From: Cordia subcordata
Taxonomy: Eukaryota > Streptophyta > Magnoliopsida > Boraginales > Cordiaceae
Length of the DNA stretch: 64,000 nucleotides
Direction of reading: 5' to 3'
Assembly (NCBI GenBank): GCA_028554755.1
Contig: JAPTOF010000005.1
Location: 1,943,501 to 2,007,500 of the forward strand
Positions 56,488 to 64,000 of the stretch are shown piece after piece; the first letter of the stretch is position 1, and each line of letters starts with the position of its first letter. Position numbers and translations under genes: made by a program. The notes beneath the pieces were generated by a model. That model had not been told where the DNA came from and ran no database searches. It saw nothing but the letters and a program-made list of their open reading frames with translations.

Positions 56488-58566
56488 TTAGATCCTACAA
56501 GGAATGGTGAAAGCTCCAGGGTCACTCATTTTGGCCGGAAGGCCCGAATTACAAATGCTACTCACCTTCTCCGTAAGCCTCATCTTCTTAGAAATGTTCG
56601 ATGATCTATGCTTCGTTGTACAAAGATCCTTAAAGAATTTAGAATATAAGGGAATAGAAAGGATCGCATTTATTAGTGGAAGATTGACCTTAAGGTCCTT
56701 ATGATACTCTAAAACCTTGAAAAACCTAGAATACTCATTAGGTGTAGGCATCTCTAGACACACGGGAATCATCAATGGGCTCCTTTCTATCCTAATGTGG
56801 GCAGGAAGTACTACTCTCTCTATGGTCTCTAGTAGGTTTATCTCTCTCAACATAAATCTCTTTAGAATTTCCCTCAACAGGGCTACTATGCGGTGCTCTG
56901 GACTCGAAAAGACCACTAGTTGTAGGCACTGCAAAGTCAACTCCTGCCCTATTATCCATTACCCTACCGCTCCTAAGAGTGATGACAGCCTTAGCCTGTG
57001 TCTAAAGAGGATAAATGGTATCGGTAGAGGAATCGGACTGGACTCTAGGGTTCACCTCCGCTGAGAAGGCAATTTCCCAGGGTCTTTAGCACTCAACTAG
57101 CTAGCAATCTGTCCTAACAGTGCCCCAAACCTCGCTATTTGCTGCTTATTTTCTGCCAATTCCTGGTACTGGTTCTGAATGGATTGCATTATTTTCATCA
57201 TGTCATTACTAGGAGGTTGGCTACTAGAAGGAGGAGGTAAAGCCTAAGGTTGAGGAGCACTAGTGAGACGGGGCTGATTAAGATGATAGAAGCCTAGAAG
57301 ATATTGAGGACGGGGTCGCTGCTGAGGTGAAACTTGAGGATGTGAACTAGACTCATGCTAGCCTTGTCTCCAAGAAAATTTTGGATTGTCCCTCTAACCT
57401 GGATTATATGTGTTTGAGTATGGATTATACTCACGAGAATAATCTTGTGTGGCATACACTTGCTTTTTCATGAATTTAGGAAATTGAGATGCTAAAGGGC
57501 AAGCTATAGTCTCATGAGATGACTTGGAACATAATGCACAAACTTCAACAACCAAAAGGGCAGAGGAAGAACCTATAGAACTAGTCCTATGACCTTGGGA
57601 TGAAAGAGACAAAGAAATGAATTGCTCTAGCTTATTCGTCATAGCCTTAACCTTAGTGGGTAAATCCAAAGAAACTCCAACCTCACTAACACTTCTCTTG
57701 TTGCCTCCCCGACTAGACCTTTCCATGGCAAAATTTTGAAAAAAATTTTTAGCCATCAACTCTACTTTTTCCTATGCCTCGGTTGGTCTCAAAAGATAGA
57801 AGCCACCACTGAAGGCGGCATTGACCATCATCCTAGAAATATTACAATAGGTCATGATTGCCATACCCGTGATGTGGACATTGTCTAAGAAGATCCTTAA
57901 ACCTCTCCCAAGATTCATGAAAGGATTCTAGATCATGTTGGGAGAAAGTCATAATGGCGGTCCTAAGGTCAGTCGTCTTGGCTATGGGATAAAATTTTTG
58001 AAAGAACTTGGATTAAAGCTTAGCCCATGTAGTAATGCAACCATTAAGTAAGGAATGCAACCAAGCCCTAGCCTTGTCTTTAAGAGAGAAAGGAAATAAT
58101 CTTAGATGTATGACCTCTTGGGAGACATTGAGGACATGGAGAGTAGAACTCATCTCAACAAAATCAGTGATATGATCTAGAGGACTCTCATTGCTTCTCC
58201 TGTGGAAGGAAGGAAGCATAGCCAACACATTAAGCTTAATCTCGAAGTTCGTCTCCCTCAAACCCGAACTTTGGATAACCAAATTAGGCTTAAAGGCTTC
58301 GGGGAGAAAGAATTGCCTAAGAGTGGGTTCCTCATCTATATGTGGGTCCGATCTACAGGTTTCTCTTCTAAAATGATTTTGGGCTTGATGCCCAAGCTAA
58401 TCATGAGGTGGAATAGGATTCATTGAGGGATTGGGAGAATTAGAAGGATGATTGGGATCAGCCATCTCCTCAAGAAGATCTCCTAAATTCCTAAAATATC
58501 TAGCAATTCTATCGGGTTCAAGATTAAAAGGAACTGGGGATTTCTAAGGGATCTCCTACCAAGCAT
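56488..58566 (-). pseudogene. A3 Gag and linker remnant
   Basis: Probable start ATG at 58566 (MLGRRSLRN), followed by a one-base loss and decay. Core Gag at 58282-58013: NFEIKLNVLAMLPSFHRRSNESPLDHI, LRLFPFSLKDKARAWLHSL. Further segments appear around 57950-57850 and 57759-57394 (NSFQNFAMERSSR-like, then the complete knuckle CALCSKSSHETIAC and YNPYSNTYNPG). A TAG follows at 57394-57396, at the same position as in A1. The linker continues to 56488 with a one-base loss near 57060 compensated by a short deletion near 56745, ending in SDPGAFTIPCRI before protease. Confidence 0.85.
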
Positions 58567-58824
58567 GCACAAACTATCCTAACTCCGACCACTTCAACCC
58601 CCGAAAGCCTCAATATTCCTAAAACTACAGCAAATAAACCACAATCCTAGAAAGTCCACTAAAAATAAAGACAAAAGTTGAAATAGATAAACTAAAAACT
58701 AAAGCAAGATAATATAAACAATAAACAAGATAAGTAGAGACTAAACAAACTTATAAAAAAAAAGCAAGAAAACACAAAAAGCAACTACCAAAACACACAA
58801 ACAAAGAATGCAAACAACTGTGCC

Positions 58825-58842
58825 TCCCCAGCAACGGTGCCA
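58825..58842 (-). other. A3 primer binding site (tRNA-Asp)
   Basis: Plus strand TCCCCAGCAACGGTGCCA, 16 of 18 matches to tRNA-Asp. It lies 6 bases from the LTR. Confidence 0.87.
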
Positions 58843-58848
58843 AGAACT

Positions 58849-60719
58849 TAATCGCTGTCTTTTGAGGGCAAGCTCTAAAGACCTACAAGCACACGGATCA
58901 GTGTAGTAAAGTATATGCAATTGTGGGATCGATTTCACAGGGAGGCTATGTTGGGAGATGGATTCTACGTGTGTGTTATAGAGTGTGCCTAAAAAGAAAC
59001 CTAAACTATCTATTTTTGGGATTTTGGATGATCGGGAACTCTAGCTAAAATGAATTAAACTAAACTATGGGATTGGAAAGTGGGGGATAAGCTAATCTAG
59101 AAGAACTAACAAATGGAAAGGTGTTTGGGTGACTTCAACTTATGAATAGGTGATTCTATACTCAAATGCTATGCGATTAAAGAATGATGGCTCACTTTCA
59201 TATTTGCTCTTAACTAGGTTGCTAAATCGATGTCTTAATTTCCCCCTAGGACTTGGTACGAGGATCCATCCCTAGGCAGTACGTTCTAGAGCTACAATGT
59301 AGTCCTTATGACCTAGGGCCTTAAGAGTGACCAATTAGCTTACTAGGTGACTTAGAATAAACCTACCTTAGTACCTAAATCATTGGCTGTATTTAAAGCC
59401 AAGATATAGTGTTGCTAAGATCAACTAAACTTATCCTGAATTTTATCGGCAGGACTTAAAGCCAAAAGAGACTCGGCGTAGGCTAGCCCTAAATTACTTA
59501 CTATTTTTCTAAGGTCATTACAGCGAGATTTGACTTGATAGCACATTCATTCATGTTCTAGGCCAAGGTGTTCGTGAATAAAAGGATCTATTCAACTGCC
59601 AAACATTGTCATGCTCGGATTACACCATTAGAAGCAATTAACAACCAACATATATGCATTATTAAAGTCATGTGCACTACTAGGCATGCAAATATACACA
59701 TAGACATAAATATAAGCATTACCCACTTAATAGCATTCACATATAAGCACATAGACATGATTATAGCATGGATTAGATATGTTTAGTAATAAATAGACTT
59801 CAATTTATACACATTCTTCTCATTTAGGCATTTAATCAAACACTTAGACATGAATGAGAAAATAACCATTTGAACAAGAAATCAAACGCGTACATATTCA
59901 GCCATTTAATCCCATATCATAAGACTATATAGCTAACCCATTACATAAGTTAAATCACCCTACACAAGTCTACTCAATCATAATAAGAGATAGAATGAAA
60001 GAGAGTTTATGAAACTTGTACAAAGCTTTTGAGCAACTTGAATCCAAATGTTAAAACCCTCTAAATTCTCTTGCTTCAAGGTGAAGAAATATGTGAGAGA
60101 ATGTGTGTGATATGGGTGAAGACTAGGGTTAAGTGTGTGTGTGTGTGTGATGGGTATATTAAGATCCTCTCCAGAATTGTCAAAAAGATCCCCATTTTAA
60201 GTCTAAAAATCGGGCTTTTATATCAGCTCTTTAGGCACTGCCGGTCGACCAGTTTTTCTCTTAACTCAACCGGCTTTTTGGTGATGCTTTCTAGACTGGC
60301 TGGTTGACCTAGCTGGTCGACCAGCTCTGGAAGGGTGGTTGTCCAGCTATTTTTAGCACCTCTCTAGAGTGGCCGGTCAACCTAGCCGGTAGACCAACTC
60401 CTTCTTCTTAGGTCTTTCTGCTGACTTTCTTGCTCCATTCTTTGTCTTCTCGGCCTCTGATCTTCTCTTTTTGACCCGTACATCTCCCATCTTCATCACC
60501 TATCATCGTTCAATCCCTATCTTAACCTAAAGTTCACCTAAATCATTGAAAACAAGCGATTAGTGTAGCAATTTGTCTCTTAAACTCAATATGTACATTT
60601 GTTTATGCTTAAGCCTATTCTTATCAAAAGTATTACACTAATGCATCTTTTTTAGCACTTAATACATCTTAAACTTAGGCAAATAACAATGCAAATACAC
60701 ACAAAAACACAACACATCA
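58849..60719 (-). repeat. A3 right (5') LTR
   Basis: 1871 bp. U5-end module 58865-58950 (GTGTAGTAAAGTA and GGGATCGATTTCACAGGG), hairpins decayed at about 59384-59404 and 59447-59466, TATA box (60214-60226) and palindrome array (60238-60400). Similar in length and order to the left copy. Confidence 0.92.
60214..60400 (-). promoter_or_regulatory. A3 right LTR promoter: TATA box and palindrome array
   Basis: Minus-strand TGATATAAAAGCCCG preceded by GCCGGTCGACCAG (60240-60252), GCTGGTTGACC and AGCTGGTCGACCAG (60298-60325), and GGCCGGTCAACC (60370-60381). Confidence 0.55.
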
Positions 60720-60856
60720 CCTTGCTTGCTCTCTAGTTAACCACCCTGTGGCCTTTTTCTCATAATAAAGAGCTAAGACCACACCCCCTCCATAAGTCAA
60801 GGATAAATCTAATGCATACACATTGGGTGATGTGTTTCCTAATCTTAGGTGAAAAT
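60720..60856 (-). pseudogene. Element F, right part: double zinc-knuckle C-terminal block
   Basis: The minus strand reads a form of the conserved C-terminal block (LDLSLTYGGGVVLALYYEKK followed by WLTREQ), matching B2 codons near 32560-32660. It is joined to 49642 when A3 is removed. Cut at 60857 by G. Confidence 0.8.
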
Positions 60857-61673
60857 TGATGTGTTGGTTTTGTGTGCGATTTTGCATTGTATTTCTATAT
60901 CTATTTTGAGGTGTTTTGTGATCTATAAGGTGTATTGTTATAGCATTTATATTATACTTGAGCATATTAAGCTTTTAGTGTCTATAGTTGAGCTTAAAGG
61001 ATAAATGCTATACTAAAGTATCCTTATCTTCTATTCTAGGTGAGTTTGAGGAATGTTTTGAGCTGAACAAAGATAGAGATGGCTTGGGAAAGTATTGAAG
61101 AAGATTTTGAAGATGAAACATAGAAGAAAATCATGTTGGGAAGCTTTCGGACAAAGACAAAAGCAACCGGAAGCAAAACAGAGCTAAAACGAAGCCGAAA
61201 GAAAATAGGCACTACCGGAGCATTGGCTTCAGATTACAAGTGCACCAGCTCACTATTCCTACAAAAACATAAAGCAAGCTTCTAATACTAGAATAGAGGC
61301 ACCTTGGTACCGGTGCTCTGGCGAAGTGTTCCGGTAGTCACAGAAATTGGCTATATAAGCTCACTTTTGACCATTTTATAGAATAACAAGTTGTATTCTT
61401 TTACACCCATCTCCCAAAACCCTAATCTCTCATCTCTCATCTCTCACACACTCTTCTATACACAAAAGCACTTTGGAATCAAGCCCCTAAGAGGATCAAA
61501 CACAAGGATTTGGGCATAGCTCTTGGATTGTAAAGATATGGCTTTGGATAAAAAGGTAGGTTCTTTACCTCTCTTTTATCCCAAGTTAATGTATGTTTAA
61601 TTAGAGCTATGTACGGTGATTTACTCTTGTATTATGGATGATTACTACATTATTGTTATGGGTATTAGATGGA

Positions 61674-61677
61674 TTTA

Positions 61678-61708
<31 letters not shown>
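61674..61708. repeat. TA microsatellite in G
   Basis: Uninterrupted TA repeat of about 30 bases. Confidence 0.9.
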
Positions 61709-61742
61709 GTTTTTTGCTTAGGGCTTCAAAGGCTATTTTACA

Positions 61743-61868
61743 TACATGTCTATGTGTTTGTTAAAATGCCTCAGAGAAGTTGCATATATACATTGAAGTC
61801 TATTATACATGTCTATGTGTTTGTTAAAATGCCTCAAAGAAGTTGCATATATACATTGAAGTCTATTA
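61743..61868. repeat. 63-bp tandem duplication in G
   Basis: TACATGTCTATGTGTTTG through GAAGTCTATTA occurs twice in a row (61743-61805, 61806-61868) with one difference in the part that reads CAGAGAAG / CAAAGAAG. Confidence 0.9.
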
Positions 61869-62134
61869 TGCTATTGACCATTTCTAAATCATTATGCTGG
61901 CATGTCTATGTGTTTGTATGGTTGTTACATGAAGTGGGTATGACTACATACATGTCTATGTGTGTGTTAGCATACTTAATAGCATAAATAGCTTCTATTT
62001 CATACATGTCGGGTGCCACTACTTAAATTGGTGTAATTTAAGTATGTCTATGTGCTTAATATTAGAATACCCTGGAATATTCTCGAACGCCATGCCCTAG
62101 ATGTGTTTGCTTTGGGCTTAACGTTAATATATGC

Positions 62135-63640
62135 TGATGTGTTTGTTTTGTGTGTTTATGTATTGCAAGTATATACCTTTTTTGAGCTGTTTTAAGCTTC
62201 ATTTAATGTATTAGTATAGCATTTAGGTCATAATTATGCGTATTAAGGTTTACATGTTCATAGTCGAAGTTAAGACTTAAATGCTACACTAATGTGCATT
62301 TATTGCTTGATTTAGGTGTGATTTGGGAAGATAATTAAAGCTTAATTGAGGGTGCTTGAAGTGTAGGACAAAGCAAAGGGTGTTACGGACATAAAGAAGC
62401 GAATAAAAGTGCATTTGGAAGTGGTCGGGCGAACGAAGAAGCAATTGAGGCGAAACCAAGTGCAACATGAGCCAAATACAGGGCTTGCAAACTAAGAAAG
62501 ACATGGAAAAATTTTAGACATGTTTTAGGGTGAAAAAGATGGCTTGGGAGATCCCCCACAACGATATGAAGCCATAAAAAAAACAATGCGCGAATCGAAG
62601 CTAAAACGAGGAAGATATGATCATTTTACTATCAAGATCGGTTAGCTTCTGTCTAGGCCAGACGACCGGGCAAATTAGAATCTGGGCCAATTTTGGCTAG
62701 ACGACTTAGCCCCAAAGCCGATCGACCGGCTAGGACCCCGGCTGGACTCGTTAACAGCTCTATTTAAGCCACTTTTCAGCCACTTTTGAAAGGGAAACAA
62801 TACCTAAATCAAACACCCATTTTCCAAAACCCAAAATCCACCAAAAATCACCTTGCACACTCACTTCTAAACACATTTAACACTTGGAATCAAGGATCTA
62901 AGAGGATCAAACACTAGGATTTGGGGCATAGCTCATGGATTGTAAAGCTTGGCTATGGATAGAAGGGTATCTCTCTTTTATCTCAAGTCTAGTTATGTTT
63001 GATTAGAGCTATGTAGGGTGATTATTCTTGTATTTATGGATTGATTAGTACTTTTTATTAATGGTAACTTGATGGATTTATGTATATATGCTTTATGCTT
63101 AGGGCTTCAAAGGCTATTTTGTATACATGTTTATGTGTTTGTTGAAATGCCTCAATGATGTAGCATATGTATATTGAAGTCTATTATGCTATTAACCATC
63201 TCTAAATCATTATGCTAGCATGTCTATTATGCTAGCATATCTATGTGTTTGTGTGATAGTTACATGAAATGGGTATGTTTATATACATGTCTATATGTGT
63301 GTTTACATACTTAATAGCATGAATAGCTTCTATTGCATACATGTCGAGTGACATAGCTTAAATTGGTGTAATCTAAGCATGTCTATGTGTTTAGTAGTAG
63401 AATATTCCAGAGTAGTCTAAAATGCCATGCCCTAGATGTGTTTGCTTTGCACTTAAACATTAATACCTGCTATTGTGATGCGATCAATGGTGCAAAACTT
63501 GTAACTAGCCTAGGTCGAGTCTCCTTTGGCTTTAAATCCAGCCAATAGGAGTCCGAATAAGTTTGATTAACCTTAGTTCACTTAGGAAGGCTAGTTAGTC
63601 CACCCTAACACCCTAAGTTCATAAGAACCATGCTGTAGCT
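62135..63640 (+). repeat. Element H: plus-strand C-family LTR, 3' truncated
   Basis: Starts TGATGTGTTTGTTTTGTG and matches the reverse complement of the C LTR: CACCATTTTT-like block near 62580, palindrome array (62640-62750, with CCGATCGACCGGC), TATA box CTATTTAAGCC (62760-62770), CATGTCTATGTGTTTG blocks, and the hairpin in inverse sense at 63528-63547. It stops at 63640 in the middle of the LTR, about 0.5 kb before the U5 end. Left flank TATGC at 62130-62134. Confidence 0.82.
62640..62770 (+). promoter_or_regulatory. H LTR promoter: palindrome array and TATA box
   Basis: CCAGACGACCGGGC, TAGACGACTTAG and AGCCGATCGACCGGC, then CTATTTAAGCC at 62760-62770. Same order as on the other strand in C. 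Confidence 0.55.
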
Positions 63641-64000
63641 ATTTGTGGAAGTTTTATCCATCCAACTATTTTCGATCCCCATGAAAATTCCTTACTTAGG
63701 GTTAGTGCTAATTATGACCCCTATAGTCATGCATCATCTCATGCATCTTCATTTAGAAATCATGACTATAGGAATGCATATTCTTATTATTGTAATCTAT
63801 GTGGTAGTCGAGCTTATGATTCCAATACTTGCCCTACCTTTCACCCTTATCCCTGATTGCATGCTACGCCCTATGCCCCTAGCAATCATATGCCCATGCA
63901 TGCATCTCCATTCTATTATCATGATTCTAGGGAGCAATATTATGCATTTTCATATTGGGGTCAAGATGACTCGTCATATTTTCCACCTCATTGCTTCTCT
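63641..64000 (+). pseudogene. H: 5' part of the double zinc-knuckle frame fused to the LTR
   Basis: From 63641 the plus strand reads ICGSFIHPTIFDPHENS, ... NHDYRNAYSYYCNLCGSRAYDSNTCPTFHPYP, then TGA, then LHATPYAPSNHMPMHAS, clearly the same protein as in B1, B2 and C. The first codons (about 27), the leader and the primer site are missing, and the first knuckle is incomplete. The second knuckle has Tyr in place of His. The element runs off the window. Non-functional. Confidence 0.8.

Larger units (their letters stand above)
49643..60719 (-). mobile_element. Element A3: most complete Athila-like retrotransposon
   Basis: LTRs 49643-51517 and 58849-60719; the right one starts TA instead of TG. 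Target duplication CCTTA (49638-49642) / CCTTG (60720-60724) inside F; joined flanks read as continuous F sequence by comparison with 13010-13030. Minus-strand order: primer site, Gag, protease, reverse transcriptase, RNase H, integrase, 3' block, polypurine tract. It contains no nested insertion. The main pol frame (56397-53083) keeps one register, broken by single stops, so all five Gag-Pol domains are present, unlike A1. Confidence 0.94.
60857..62134 (+). repeat. Element G: plus-strand LTR fragment of a C-like family
   Basis: Starts TGATGTGTTGG, like the sense start of the other LTRs, after flank AAAAT. It contains CTATATAAGC (TATA box, 61351-61360), a C-like block (AGAGGATCAAACACAAGGATT, about 61490) and the CATGTCTATGTGTTTGTTAAA blocks. 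The CCGGTCGACCGG array is absent; instead CTACCGGAGC, GTACCGGTGC and TTCCGGTAG occur at 61200-61345. It is cut by H at 62135. Frame 61616-61987 arises from repeats and is not considered a gene. Confidence 0.7.

Noticed and set aside
61616..61987. Plus-strand frame of 123 codons with a repeated 21-residue unit
   Set aside because: It spans a TA microsatellite and a 63-bp tandem duplication in LTR sequence; the length is a multiple of three by chance, and related LTRs do not keep the frame.

Overview
This window looks like intergenic, repeat-saturated DNA from a flowering plant. I found no host gene. Almost every base belongs to LTR retrotransposons inserted into one another. The coding remnants are Athila-lineage Ty3/gypsy Gag (SLKDKAxxWL, zinc knuckle CX2CX4HX4C), protease (DLGSS), reverse transcriptase (F[M/V/T]DDF), RNase H and integrase ([18 protein letters not shown]). 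The species cannot be told from the sequence.

Layout from left to right: Z, the 3' end of a plus-strand Athila-like element (1-3300); Y, an LTR fragment (3301-4310); A2, a minus-strand Athila-like element (4311-49304) that carries most of the other insertions; F, a remnant of a non-autonomous element (49305-49642 and 60720-60856); A3, the most complete Athila-like copy (49643-60719) inside F; then two plus-strand pieces, G (60857-62134) and H (62135-64000, cut by the window end).

Nesting: A1 (5202-21892) sits in the left LTR of A2, and B1 (9697-16625) sits in the pol of A1. D, a probable solo LTR (26597-44031), sits in the pol of A2; C (27567-42876) sits in D; B2 (29272-36106) sits in the left LTR of C. 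If A2 sits in F, as its right flank suggests, the chain F > A2 > D > C > B2 is five deep. Six of these junction pairs (A1, B1, C, B2, D, A3) show a 5-bp target duplication, perfect or with one change per copy, and five of them (all but C) are also supported by an uninterrupted paralogous site within the window.

Two kinds of element share one chassis. The A elements carry gag-pol. The B and C elements (with F and H) have similar LTR modules, the same tRNA-Asp primer site, the same 3' non-coding block and the same polypurine tracts, but instead of gag-pol they carry one long reading frame for an unrecognised protein with two CX2CX4HX4C zinc knuckles. The B2 copy is open for about 650 codons apart from a single amber codon. 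I infer a non-autonomous partner family mobilised by the A elements.

Shared non-coding signals are: (1) arrays of a CCGGTCGACCGG palindrome just upstream of a TATA box in most LTRs; (2) repeated short hairpins with compensatory base changes in the transcribed LTR part; (3) a U5-end module whose antisense strand resembles parts of tRNA-Asp; (4) a second, internal polypurine tract about 0.93-0.98 kb before the 3' LTR, with the same flanking hairpin as the real one. All coding frames are at least partly broken, mostly by C-to-T or G-to-A changes.
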